A stretch of DNA of 64,000 nucleotides from Struthidea cinerea (taxonomy: Eukaryota > Chordata > Aves > Passeriformes > Corcoracidae), in NCBI GenBank assembly GCA_013397865.1, contig VZTI01004088.1, forward strand, positions 2,804,322 through 2,868,321, given 5' to 3'. Numbering within the stretch: the stretch's first letter is position 1; each line of letters opens with the position of its first letter. Both the position numbers and the translations under genes were made by a program. Below are positions 38,001 to 52,000 of this stretch, in pieces. The notes beneath the pieces were generated by a model, which saw nothing but the letters and a program-made list of their open reading frames with translations, was not told the DNA's origin and did not search any database.

Positions 38001-39886
38001 GTCTACATAATGAAACTTCTCTTTTCAGTTGTTTGAGGGGGAGGGGAAAAAGTAGTGATTGGTTTTTAGTTATTCATTAATGTCACCTTAAAATAAATTT
38101 GTGAGGTAAAAGACTTAAAGATGAGGAGCTATAACTAAAGATGCTTATGCATTTTTAGTGTATTACTTTTGCATATGCATTATGGCAGTGTCCCTGGTTG
38201 CAGTTTCGCTTGCTGTTTTCATATAGACCCCAGCCCTTCAGTCACATGATGGGCTTTCTCCTTTTGATGAAGCCAAGTAATATCACGAGGGAGACTTTGG
38301 GCTGTAGAAGCTTCACTTGCTGCAGGAACTGGGGAGTGCAGTCCTTACAGCAGGAAATGAGTTAAAGAATGACCTTGGTTGAGTGCTGCAAGGTTGGATT
38401 TCTTGTCATGCATTCAAGAAAACAGTATCCTTCATTTGATGATTATTTGAGAGTTCCTCATTTTGTGGGTAATTGACTTGAAATTGTCAAACCTCATTTG
38501 TTGTGTGGCTGACTACTCACTGAATCTTTTGTTTCCTGGATGTGAAAGTCTGGTGTGTACCGTTACCTATATTGGCAAAATGGCTTTCAGTGTCTTAAGC
38601 TGAGCCTCCAACAGTATTTGCAGACATTTTGCTCTTGGTGTCTGTCCATCAGTCTTTTTCTCTAATATGGATACAATGTCACCCCTTCTCATTCAACTTG
38701 CCAGTGGCACAGGAAAAAATCAGAATGTTCATGAACTGTTCAAATATCTCAGCAGTGAGAGGCATAGTGATGTCTCTCAGGCAGTTAGTACCTTTCTGTT
38801 CAGTGGAGGACTTAATGGTATTCATGCCTTAATAAATGCCATTTGACCATGAGAATAAAACAAAGTGTTGACTAATTGACTGTTTAGGAAGCATGATTTA
38901 TCTTCCACACTGAAGGAGCCCTGTAGGGGAACAAGTTGTATCTTGGTGTAGTAAAACACTGTTATAATCCATATGCTTAAGGGCTGAAAGAATTCAGAAG
39001 CATCTCCCCTCTTAACTGCCTGTTACAGTCTTGGTGTGCTTTTGCCATGATGAAGAATTCCCAGGCAGCTGTGCTTTCATGAGGCTGTCTGCAGTCCAGC
39101 ACAGCTGAGCAGCCCTCTGTCACAGCCAATGCACTCGGTCTCTCAGCAGAGTTGATTAATCTGAGTGGAGCACAGAGAGTTGAGTGTGTGTAGGTGTCTC
39201 TACATGAGACTGTCTTGTGCTGTATAGGCAGTGTAAGGCAATGCAACTAGGGTGGGTAATCAATTTTTTCCCAATACTGAACAAGGATCCCGTTACAAAG
39301 TAAACCCACTGTTACTTGTAATACAACAAAAAATGGTTTCAGTGGAGGTGTACACCTCCTACTGCTCTTTGAAATCCCCTCATCTGCTTGATCACACTTC
39401 CTAAGACAAATAAACAGCAGACACTTTGCTTTTTTCATATCTTTAGTTCCTTGCATAAAGTAAATGTATGGCCTACAGTAAATCACATCAGGTCTCTCTG
39501 TCTTAGCTTATATCTCTGCTTTGGCTGTAGAAATACTTATCTGTCTCACATGAACCTCCTGTGATCCAATGACTCATTGATTATAAATGAATCTTGAGAT
39601 GCTTGGAGACATGGAAGAAGTACAGAGTGGTAATATATATTTTTTAATTTGCTAGCACTAAGGTTGCCTAATACAGATGCAGAAATTCACTTCCATGTGT
39701 TCCCCCTGGCACTCTTTTACAATTTATTCAGTCAGAACAGAAGGAACAGAGAGATTTTTCTGTTGAGTTTAACACTTAAATTTAAAAAAAAAAAAAGGGA
39801 AATGGAAGAAACAGACATGATTCTGTCGAAGTCTGCAAAAAACCTAAATGAAAGTTTCTGTGTTTGTCTTTTTGTCTTTTATGTAG
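35091..39886. other. Non-coding intronic stretch upstream of the first certain UNC79 exon
   Basis: No recognised exon. A 10-base tandem duplication (agtgattcta) lies at 37317-37336. A pyrimidine-rich acceptor-like site ends at 36817 but no matching donor or known protein follows. Confidence 0.5.
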
Positions 39887-40007
39887 TTGCTTCCAAAATC
39901 CGTTACCTTCAAGAATACCACAACCGGGTTCTCCATAACATATACCCTGTGCCCTCTGGAACTGACATTGCAAATACTCTGAAATACTTTTCTCAGACGT
40001 TATTGAG
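39887..40007 (+). CDS. UNC79: UNC79 exon A (N-terminal)
   Basis: It follows a strong pyrimidine tract (gtctttttgtcttttatgtag) and ends AG before GTAAGT. It opens with two bases of a Phe codon supplied by the missing upstream exon, then encodes ASKIRYLQEYHN and on to YFSQTLL. The upstream frame stays open for some 240 bases into the intron, but the acceptor and family match fix the border here. Confidence 0.95.
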
Positions 40008-43000
40008 GTAAGTTTTGACTAATGCTCTTGAAGAAAAAAGAGCTAAAGAATTGTAGGGAATATTGATTGGCTTTGAATTGGTTTCCAGATTTAATGGGTC
40101 AATGGTCAGCCAAAAAGAGTCAGAGCATAATTTAAGAAAAAGATGGTATGAACAAATCTCTTCAGTGGCTGTTGCCCAATTTGCCCAGTTAAGCCCCTTA
40201 TTGAGTGGCTGATTCTAGAATAAACTTGGTTGATTATGCATTTGCTTGGCCCTCCTAAGACTTAGCTGAACGCACAGACATGCTGAACTTGTGAAGAAAG
40301 GAGTTTGTGACCTGTAGAGTTTTAGATGTGTATAATCATGACCTCCTTGACAGTCCTGGTGCCTCAGAATCCCAGAGTGATGAGCCAGACAAGCAGAACT
40401 GGCTTCTTACTGTGCTGTAGTTCAGCTGTTTTGGGTTCTGGTTCAGTCCCTTAGAACAATAGGAGTAGACAAAAAGTTTGTATACAGATCTGGATTTGCA
40501 TGGCAACAACACATCAGGATTGTTCTGACCCAAGGTATTAGTAATAATATATAGTACTAAATGCCACATGAATGCAGAATACATGATGAACAGGAAATAC
40601 TACCTCTTGTCTTGCTAAAAAAGATAGGAAAAAATGTGAGATTTTATTAGGAATAATGCACATTCCACAGTGCTGCCTAGTCGATTCATATTTCCAGATT
40701 GTTTTTAAAATGGCTTTTGACCGTGAAGAGGGGATTTTTACTGCTGGTTTTGGCTGGGACTAGTTTTCACATCCAGAAAAATGCAGTTAAAATTGCATTT
40801 TTGTGCATAGCTTCCTGATTTATACCTGGAAAGATTGTCCTTGCTGTCAGAAGGTGGTTTGGAAATAAAGCTATTTGCCTTATTTGAGGAGGAAACATTA
40901 ACAAAATACAATTTTTTCATATTTGTACATATACTCCTATGATATATACAAGTTGAGAAGCAAGAATTTAAACTCGAGAGAATGAGAACAGTTCATTCTA
41001 GTAGTCAAAGAGCCTGGGATGCATCAAAATTTTCTTGACCCTGTTTATAAGGAGGAGAGACACATAGAAATAATTTTTAGTGGAACACCTGTTCACAGCA
41101 AACTTGAAAACCTTCTGTTTGCTTTTGAAAATTTCAAGAGCAGATCTGTTTCCCTCCTCATTTAGACTGTTGAAGAAACTTACAGCAGCCAGTAGGACTT
41201 CTTGTTTGAAGATTAATAAATTAAATTTGGTCTCATTGTATTGAGCAGTGGGAAAATATGTTCAAAGAGTCATTATAGATACCTCTGAAATGTGTCTCTG
41301 TTCCCACATCAGGCTGTTCTGATGGATTATTTGCACAACACTTAAATTGCATTTAGGTAAGATTATTTATGACAAGACAGCTTTTGCTTAAATACTGTGA
41401 GCCTATAAGCTGTTAAAGCAAGAAAGTTGGCCTTGATTCTGAACATTTTCGCTTTCGGCTGTAACTACCAAGTGTTGTAATGAGTTTTGTTTCTTTTTGG
41501 TCAGAAGTTCACTGGGTCAGGATAGATTTAGAATGTGCTGCTTAAAGAAAGCATCCTTATAGCACTCTGTGGTCTTCATGTTTCTAAACAGTACAGCTGA
41601 CATGTCCTGTGTGATAAATTCTTCACACTCCAGGAGCAGTGATGTTCCTGGGCTTACTGAGAAAGCTTTATACTTATCAACTATGAGAGCAGAACAGAAA
41701 TCAGGGCAGCAATTGCACAATCGAGCAACTCCATTTCTTTTATTTCATGTTCAGAATGGGACTGAACCAAAATCCTCTTGTTGATGATGCTGAACCTCAT
41801 GGGGCAGAAGTGATACTCATATCTGATACATGGACCTACACAAATGGCTTTGTCCTTCATGATCTGGGATCTGATCAGCCTCAGAACTAAAAGGGTATGA
41901 GAAATTAATGCCTGGACTTGGATCTAAATTTAAGTGGACTGAGTTCTGATACTCATCAAGGTCAAATTCACATTCTAAAGCCCTGTAACTGGGGAGTTTA
42001 AACTGTGGGTCAAAGGCTGAGTGCTATTGTTGAACCAGTATAAGTTTATTCGCTTGCTGATATTAAGAAAGAAGATGGATAAAAAAGCAAAACAACACAC
42101 CCTGTATTTAGCGTGGCAGATGGAAAGAAGGAAACTCCCACCCACTGTGTGCAGATCTCTGCAAGATTTACCCTAAAACTAAACAGACTGGTTAAAAACC
42201 TTTCTGAAGAGCGTGTTCAAAAATTTCTTTGAATATTTTGCATGCTGAGTCTCCTTTCTGCCTCCTACACTGAGACTCCATTGTACAAGGTTTAACATCA
42301 ATCATAGAAGTACATGGTGGAGAATAATCTTTCTAGCTTAACACAGAGCATATGCAATGAATTTGGGCTGCTAAGAGAGTGCTGATACAACCGTGACAAA
42401 AATGCCCGTTGATTTCTGGAGGTTTTAGGTTGGTTGTCACCATCTACTATTTTAAAATAACTTTAAAAATACTTCCCAGTTTGTCTGCTCTCCTTGCAGC
42501 TGAATTTTTTAGGACAAACAATTCTTGATGAACATGTATAGTCATAGAAATAATGGAAGAATAGTCAAAAAAATTCCACACGATGATTGGGTTTTATGGA
42601 AGTAGATTTTACTGTTTATTACACTTTTACCCTTCCATGTTAAGGACACATTGACTGTGTTCTTTTCAGTGGGATGTGCCCACTGTTTTGAGTCACATTC
42701 ATATGTGGTGTCATTTTGCTGGCTAAAGATGGATTGCACAAGAGATTAATTTGCTCCTTTGCTCTGTATGCAGCCTCTATAAATTGCAAGCTCAGGGGTG
42801 GGGGGAACAGATGTGGAATGGCTGAAAAAAATAAATTCCTTATTTCTATAACAAACATCACATAAAATCACCATACACAATGCATAGCACATTGATTCAT
42901 TTAGTTCTTCTTTAATTTTCTCTTTGGGAAAAGCATTTCTTTACATTGCAGCATGAATTTGTTTCATGCCCTACTCATTTTCAGTGATTTCTCCCTCATT

Positions 43001-46000
43001 TGAGGAATGATCTAAGGCTTAATAAACATCTCACAAAAAAGCTTATTCTTTCACATTTTCCTGAAGAAAATTCTCCATATGTATTTCTAAGTAAAATACT
43101 TTATGTGAGGCATAGTTATAAATGCCTTGGTGGCTAATTAATGGTCAGGCTTGTTTTGCTGCCTTGGTGAGATGTAATTCACTTGTACGCATTTTAGGAA
43201 ACCTTTTCAGGAAGGCAGTAATTTTGGGATAGATTTGCAGCAAAGAAATACACATCTTGAAACAAGCCTTGGTAGCTTTGCCCCTTATTGCAGGGCAAGT
43301 TCAGTATGGAGTAAGTTCAGTATGGAGTTATGATTTGCAGATACTCCAAATTCTCAGCACTTGGTTTGAATTGAAACAGAAGCAAATTTCAGTCATTGTA
43401 TCTTGGTCTTAAGGGACTTCCTAGCTTTTCAGTTTTGCCTCTTCTGTTTACTGCTTTAAAAAACACATGTCAGGCAAAAGCCTGGACTTGAAATTTCAGG
43501 TTTTCAATGTTTTTTTAATAAATTTGGTGTGGTTACAGCTGGAATTTAGATCTAGTCTTATTACTGTTAAGCCGAAGGATGCCCTGATCAAGATACAATA
43601 AGCGTGCTTTGGCATCGAATCCAGAGATGGGCCCGTAGCTCAGTGTAAAAAGAAAGGATTAATATCCTTTCTGGAAATAAGTGCACTTGAAGTGATGTTT
43701 TGGCAAGTAAAGAGATGCATAATTGGTATTATCTGTTGGTAGACAAGAAAGGAATATAGTGTAGTACCTTCGTATCTCTAAACATAAGCTGCAAAATATG
43801 GCAAATGAACATCAAGCAAATTAAAAGGAATCAGCACTCTGATAATTTGTTTTTAAAGTCATACTAGATCTTAGGTGATCTTCTGATACAATTTCATAAA
43901 CGCCACCGTGATAGTGATCACATTTCTTTTACTGGACATTGGGTAACAGAAACCAAAATAATCTGCCAAATATGTGAGGCACAATAAAAAAAAAAGAAAA
44001 AAAAGTTGTTTCTTAAGACAGACTGTGTCTGTCATCTCTGACTGCAAGTGATGTGATAGTAGCCATGTAGCCATGTGATAGTAGCCACTTGGCAAAGAAC
44101 TGTTTTTGTAAAAGTGTTTTATATATGTGGCAAATGAATGATACCTTGTCTTATAATCACCTTAGCAAGAGTTTGGCTTACTTGTGTAAACTGTTGAATT
44201 GACTTGGAGGTAAGATTTGCTGAGGTGATTATATGGTAGGGATTTCTGTACTGTTGAAGAGAAGAGAGGTTTCCAGAAGTGCTCTCTCTTGACATAATTC
44301 TGCTCTTCATAAGTCAGTGGAAATCTTAGTGCTACTGACTTGTCTTTTATAAGTTTTAACACTGACTTTGGGAACAGAGTTAAACCAACAGCAACTGCTT
44401 TTGGAAATCCCAATGACTGAGAGGTGCAAAAACGTGCTTTAAAAAGGAAAAAAAAAGTATTGTGTGTGGGTTAATATATTTAAAAGGTGTATTATATTTT
44501 ATAGGCACATATGGAGATTATGAACTAACCCTATAATTGCTTGATAACTAAAATAGAACACTGCTTAAGTGACAATATATTTCTATTTAAAATAGTGGGG
44601 TTTATTTTTTTTAATAATTTAGATTACCGTGTTTACAACCATGTTTGCAACATTCTTAAAATTACATAACAAGCTGGTTGACGTGTAGCCTCTATTTTGA
44701 TTCCCACTAAATTCTTTTTATTTTTTGAAATTATCTCTCCTTTAGTTTATAGTGAGTTTTGTTGAATAATAACGTAAGTAACAGCAGGAGTGTATGGTAA
44801 CATACTGTCTGATCTGCAGTTACATAATTGGTCTTGCTTGCTTAGCCCTTAGATTTTTGAAGGTAACTATTTACCCAAGGAGTGTTTGTATTCATAAAGC
44901 AAAATGTTTCCTCCCTAAACATGGGCAAAATTAAAAACACACATAAACAACCATTATCATTAGCTCACAAACATATGCTAAAGACCATCTACTATATATT
45001 ATTTTATGACTTTTCCAAATGTAGTTTAGTTAACATTTTAGAAATATTATATTATTTCTAAATCCATGTGCCTGTTTAAACTTCATTATCTCAAATGATA
45101 CTGAGTGAGTGGTCATGAAACAGTATCATAAAATACATACAGACATTATTTTAATGCAATAAACATGTGATTTTTAAGACTATCTTAACAAACACACATG
45201 TTTATTCTTTGCTAAAACATGTTTCTGCAAGTGCCACACCTATATTTTGCATGTTTTCAGTCAGTTGGCTCAAAAGATTATAGGGGGGAAAAAATAAATC
45301 TCTCAAAATACTCAGAATCTCAGAGCAAAATACCAGCCTATTTTGACACAGCTAAGCACTTTTAATTCTCAGAATTCTTCTTAACTGTGAAACATGGGTA
45401 GGGCACTGAAACATGCATTTTTATATTTTTGCTCCTTATGAACCAGATAACACATGAGATGCAATGAAATTTTCCTAGATGTCAATTTTTAATTCTCTTA
45501 TCTTGAAGCATGAAAGTAAATGGTTGCTAGATTTGTAGACATGCTGGTTTTGGTAGTGATTGCATCTTATGTGGGATGTATCTGGTCTTTTATTATTTGT
45601 TTTATAGTGTCATTTCAATGTAATGTGCTGTTCTTTGTGTCTTTGTTGTCTCTTTTTTTTCTTTGTCCCCCCAACAGCATTTTGTCCCGCACAGGGAAGA
45701 AGGAGAATCAAGATGCCTCCAATTTGACAGTGCCCATGACCATGTGTCTTTTTCCTGTGCCATTCCCACTCACCCCATCTCTAAGACCACAGGTCAGTTC
45801 CATCAACCCTACTGTTACTCGCTCCCTCCTTTACAGCGTCCTGCGAGATGCTCCATCTGAACGTGGCCAGCAAAGTCGTGATGCTCAGTTATCAGACTAC
45901 CCATCTTTGGACTATCAAGGACTTTACGTGACACTGGTGACACTGCTGGATCTAGTTCCCTTGCTACAACATGGGCAACATGGTAAGCAGGCCCTTGAAT

Positions 46001-49000
46001 GATTCCAGTGCTGTGAATCCATGAGTGGTGCATATATGCAGTAGAAGAGATGGGCCTAAACTGACCTGGATCTGGATTTCAAATCACCTGGGATGCATTT
46101 ATATCCAAGTGTTTGGTTTGACTTTCTTAAATAAAGAACTTTTTTTTGCTAAATGTGGATTTGGGTTTGAATTCTGAGGTTGTCTGATTTTTAGTGATGA
46201 GCTGGTGGTATGTAACGAGAACACGATGGTATGTAACAAAAATTGGATGGCTGTGAAACTATCCAGATTTTTAACTTGAATCTGCTGGAATAACTTCAGA
46301 CTGTCTTTTTGGGGTGGGTCTCTTAAAAATGCACAGAGCTTGCAAATGTGTATCTGGCCTATAAAAAATACACAGATTGAGTGTTCTGGTGAAGGTCCAT
46401 CTCTACACAGAATATAATATATATCTAATTGAAGAAAAAAACATGGTAATTGTGCTTTGAGATGGCTTTAAAATACTCCTGTGTAAAAACGATAGCAGCA
46501 TCTCTGTCTGACTCAGAGAAAAACAATATTGTCTTACGTTTTAAATTAGCTGCAAGCTGTTTTTTGTGACTGTGTTGTATTTGTGTTGTTTTCCCTCGAT
46601 TTCTGCTCTGCATCTGTCTGGCTTGTTAATCTGTTAGGCTTTCCATACTGGGATTCAGTAGCCCAGTATTCTCTCTATGCATTAGCCAAATATTAATCTC
46701 CACTGTGGTATCATGATGTATTACTTACATAGTTCAGTATAGGAATGTGGTTGTCTATCTGATAATGCTGTTGAAATTCTTCAGGACGAAAGTTGTTTCT
46801 GTTAAGTGATGAATTTCCTTTGAGCTGGCAGCAGTATGTTTGAATCAAAGACTGCTGCACTAGGAAATGGTATGATCTTGCAAAAGCAGGGCCCATAGCA
46901 CGTTATAGACTCGTTGTCTTCAGTTCTTAGAAATTCTTAACTATCAAAACAGTCTTTTCCTAAATAGATAACATGGTGATAATTAACAATCAATGGAGAC
47001 CTGTAAAGAACAAATAACATTGGGCAAACATAATTTTTTTCTTATGGCAACACAATGACTCTCCCTGCGTGGTTTTCCTGTCCCTAGTCACATTTTTGTT
47101 GCTGTGTCATTTTACACCCTAATAGGCAACCTGGGACACGGTCCCCACCTGCGGAAAACACTCTAGGAGTGGCTGGGCAGCTGGAAGGGTATAGCAATGG
47201 GAAATCTTACAGGAGTCTGTGCTGGGTCTAGTGTTATTAAATATTTTAATTTTTTTACTTAGCTGATAGAGTTGAGAAAGCACTTGGATTTGCAGGTGTT
47301 ATCAAGATGGTTACTAGCATGTGCTTTGTGTGAAAGATACGTGATTCAAGTAATTGTGGCAAGTTGCATTCTGTTTTGAAACATCTCCAAAGGAGAAATG
47401 TAAAGTACTATGCTTAAGTGAGAAAATCAGAGGAAAAGGAGGAAATACTAGCTTGGAAGTTGTACCACAGAGAGCTCTGGGTGTTAACAGTGGATCAGAG
47501 AAGACCACAAGTCACTAATATATAAATATTATTCTAGCAATGTTGTATACATTTTTTTTTGTGTATGAGACACCCAAAGCATTATGTTTGTTATTCTAAC
47601 AGCCCTAGCAAGTCCTCAGCTGGAGTAAAATTTTCAGATTTGTCCATCTAGCTTCAAGTAAAACACGTACTATTTGTGGAGAGTCCAGGAAAAAAACAAG
47701 AATGATGTGAGGTCTAGAAATTGTGAACAGTGAGAGAAAACCAGAAAAAATTTGGTTTATCTAGCTTAGAGGAAAATGGGAGATATGATTATCATGTGAA
47801 AATACGTAGAGGATGCTGTGAGGAGAAATAAACTAAACCAATCTATTTTTGGTTGTAGTTGATCAGGATAAGAAGTTATATACTTTACTTAAGTGGCAGC
47901 AATGGAATTTTTTTTTTATAAAGAAGATCTTTATATGATAAAGATTATTAAGCACTAGGATGAATTGACGGGAGAAGAAGTGAACTGTCTTGCAGGTTTT
48001 TAAGAACATTTTAGATAAATATGTGCCAGGAATAATTTGGTTGACTCATGCTTGGGGCAAGGGGAGATCACTTGCTATTTTGTATGGTTTTGTGTGTGAA
48101 GATACAAATCTCACAGCACAACTTGTTATTTATTTCTTCCTCAGCTTAGTAATTGACTAAAAGAAATATATATATTTTTTTACCAGAGCAGTCAGTGTTG
48201 TTTGGGTAAGTACAACTGCTGTGCTGGGCAATCCTGAGCTTAGGCCTGATCAGGTTATAAAAGACTGTGCTTAGCTGGTAAATATGTATTGCAAGAGAGA
48301 AGCACTCTGCAGCACTGAGGGTCTGATTAGACCCTTGCATAGAAGGCTGGCCAGAACCACCGAAATGGATCACTAATTTTAGTTTTTGCTATGACCCAGG
48401 ATGTTTACAGCTACAGATCTCTCTGGCTTTACAGAGACAGTTTTAAATCACACCAGTTGTACAGGTGAGACTGAAGGCCTGTGTTACATACTTAAGACTG
48501 GGGATTAATTAATAAAAGTAATCCCTCTCATGCAGGAGAAAGGCCTTCTGGTGTCTTTGGATCATCATTCAGGTTCAAACTTGGGGTTCCTTGAGTGCTG
48601 TAACCTTTGTCAGAGGGTTATGGGCACCAGCTCAATTCCTCATTTGGGAGAGAGTATAAAGATTCCACAGTGCTCAGATACACAATAAACTATCCCTTCC
48701 CTTTGGGTATTAAAATGTTGCACTGTTATTAGGTATCCCTTCCAAAGCGTTACAACATGATTAATTAGAAAAACTATAGGAAATCTTGATAAATATTCTT
48801 TTCCTTTTAAACTCTGGCCACTTTTGGCCTCAAAGGTTTCCCAGGAAATCAAGATCTGTAGTTTAATCACATGTGGTTTGAAAGATAGTGACGCTTGCTG
48901 TAGTCAGTATATGTGAGGTACTTTGTAGAACTCTTGAGGGTTATTAAAATAAAACTCTTATTTTAATATGTCTGGTAAAGACTAGAACGCTTTTTGCAAA

Positions 49001-52000
49001 ATCTGGCCTTCCATACAATGTGCATTTCAAATTCTGATTCTCATAACATCTCTGCTCAAATTCGAGCCATTGTACATGAATCACTTTGTGGTTAAATTCA
49101 ACATTGACTTTAACCAATTATTTTATTGGCTGTAGTATTCATATTCCCTTCAAACTTTCCTGAGTAGTGTTCAACAACTGTTTCCCTCTATTTAGGAGGG
49201 CCTTAAAAATGGGTGAAGTCACTTGACTGCAATAATTATCTTCCCCAATTACTTTGAGAGGAAAGCTTGAATTTAAATATAATTTTTTTTTTTTTAGTTT
49301 TGTAAACAAAAAAGTACATAGTCAAAATTACTTTTTCACTGTAATGATTCTATATTTCTTTCATTTTATTCAACAGATCTTGGGCAATCAATTTTTTATA
49401 CTACTACATGCTTACTTCCTTTTCTCAGTGATGATATTTTGAGTACTTTACCCTATACAATGATTTCAACATTAGCTACCTTTCCTCCATTTCTGCACAA
49501 GGATATTATAGAGTATCTCAGCACATCTTTTCTGCCTATGGCTATATGTAAGTAGAACTCGTTCTAGTATTGTTTTGTCTTGGCACATAGTAGTATCAGA
49601 CTGTACGAGTCAAAATTTGATCTGTCATGGAATGGTAATGGAACATCAATCTACTTACATACGTAAAATAATTTCATGTGACTAATTTTCCAAGGGAAAT
49701 AGTTGTATAATTTTTATTTATTTATTATGCTGTGGTTTTGTGTGAATTCTTCCTTCATTTAAAGTGTGAAGTTTATTTAAGAAATCACTGTTTTCAGTCT
49801 CATAAAACTTTCAGTGCCAGCAGTGGGAGTTTTGAATACAGAATCAATGGTCAAACTGCTGCTGAAGTAATAGATGCAATAGCAACATGCGTAATTTTTG
49901 CATCTGGACTGTATCTGGATGTACAAGTATGGTTTTTCTCCATGTAATGATGATGTGATGAATTTCTGATTTTTCTTCCTCTCTGTCTTCTCAGCAGTTT
50001 CTAAGTTCTGTACTAAGTAGCTGTGCCTGTAATGTCTCCTATCCATAAGTGTTAGGACTGAATATGAGGGTCCCTGCCTTTTTTCCCTTTCTTTCTTTTA
50101 CTTCCCCTCCCTGAGGATGTCATGTGATTACTTAATTTCATAGTCCCTGCACAATGTGGATCTTGGGGTGTGTTCTGAATGCTTGTCTATGTACCTGACA
50201 AAAAGCTTGTTAGGACTTCAGCAGTAATGAGAAATGTAACCATTTTCTGCAGGCAGAATCATTAGGGTCAATATTAGGTCAGTTTTAGCCAACAGGCCTC
50301 TTACTGTGTGTGACCAAACACTGGAACAGTTTGCCAGAGCAGTTGCAGATTCTCATCCTAGCAGATGCTCGAAACACAATTTGCCCTGGGTACCTGCTCT
50401 AGTTGCCTTTCTTTGAGCAGAGGGATTGGCCAAGATGATCACCAGAGGTCTCTTTTAACATTAACCATTCTGTGGTTTTGTGAGAATGTCTCCTCCTTAC
50501 CTCTGTATTCCTGACCTTTACGGAAAAACATGAACAACTTTTGCACAGAGATCGAGAGTGATGTCATTTAAGTGTGCAGAAGATGCTGAAAGAAGCATGG
50601 TCCAGTGTTTTGAGATTAATATTTAATGCAAATTTATCACCTGTATTTTCTTATTTGACCAGTCAATGATCTTGGAAAAATCCCCTAACTCTCCTGTACC
50701 TCAGTTTTCCCATGTAAAATAGTCCTTTTTAATACATTGTAATGAGGTTTTCTCTATTAACTTTGACAGGTTTAATGACAATATGCAAATGAAAATTGCT
50801 AAGATCTATTTCATACACATGTGCAATACGTCCTCTTTGGGTTAAGAACAGAATGTTGCATTAAACAACTTCTTTTCCCACTGCCATTACCTGATAAAGA
50901 ACAGCTGAAGGTGGCAACATATCTTGTCTGTCTTCAGATCTGTAGAACTCTACCTCAGAATAACTGGTTGAGTCAAATCCTTGGTTTACTTAAATAGATA
51001 CTGTTCCCCAACTGCCCTTGACATAGATTGCATCTTTGCATTTGCATTTGTCATGCTGCCTTGCTTCTCTATCAGTTTTGGTGAGATTTCTGTATGAAAC
51101 CAGTCTGCTGCTTTTTAAATTTACTAATCTAGTACTGTGTCCTACTTTTTTGCTGATGGCCATGTTTAATTGCCCAGTTAGAGCTGCCAAGTATTTTTCA
51201 ATTTAAATCCATACAAATATACCTTTCTGTAATAATTTGGGGGCTCTTATTTGTGTGGATAAGATTCAAAACTAAATGAATGAAGTGCAATGAAGAGAGC
51301 CATAGTAATGTTGGGTCATGTGGAGAACAGACAGGGAGAATTTTTCCATTTTCTCTTCCCTCCTTCGTTTCTATTTGAGTGTTCTTTTAATTAGTCTCCT
51401 TGTCCTTCCCTGCTGGGAATTATATGCTCCTTTGCAAGGCAAGTGCAGAACCTTTCCTTCCCTTAGTGTTTAGCTCTGATTCCAACCGAAAGGGAGGATG
51501 CAAGAGATTGCCTAAGCAGTTGGAGAGCCAGATGGGAGGGATGAAAAGAGCCCACTGAGCTGGTAGCTACAGTTCTGTGCTTCTATCCCAAATGCTTGGT
51601 ATTTAGGTCCTGGCAGCCAGGCTTGGGAGAGGGCTGTGAGGATGGAAAGATACATGTGACATCTCTGTGTAGGAGCTTCCCTACAAAGCCATGTTGCCAT
51701 GTAAAAGTTCTGCAGGGTTTTTCCAAGTATACCAATTAATAGTAACCCACTTAATAGGAAACCAGGAGGAACTCCAGCCACCTTCTGTGTGAGGTAAAAG
51801 GTACACTTCAGTGCTGCTGTTCATCATTATCTCAGCACAGTTCACGTAACAATGGGACTAATGTTTCTGGTATGTCGCTATAACTTCAGCTCTTACCAGA
51901 TGCTCCCTGAGAAGTAATCTGTGCCATACACCAGCAGCTATCACCGGCCCCAACCCTTCCTCAGTGCGCTTCAACAGCAGGCTTTCCATTTGTTCTTGGT

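Larger units (their letters stand above)
40008..45677 (+). other. UNC79: UNC79 intron A-B
   Basis: AT-rich, no recognised exon. It contains a perfect 16-base tandem duplication (43297-43328), a second duplication (44051-44086) and a 9-base-pair inverted repeat (43651-43672). Confidence 0.8.

Noticed and set aside
39649..39886. Upstream extension of UNC79 exon A with in-frame ATGs
   Set aside because: The frame is open into the intron, but a strong pyrimidine tract and AG at 39886, together with family similarity starting right after it, mark this as intron.
43613..43680. tRNA-like text (gtagctcagtg near 43635, with cgaatcc shortly before it)
   Set aside because: The B-box-like piece precedes the A-box-like piece, and no T-arm or acceptor stem closes after the hairpin, so it is not a tRNA gene.
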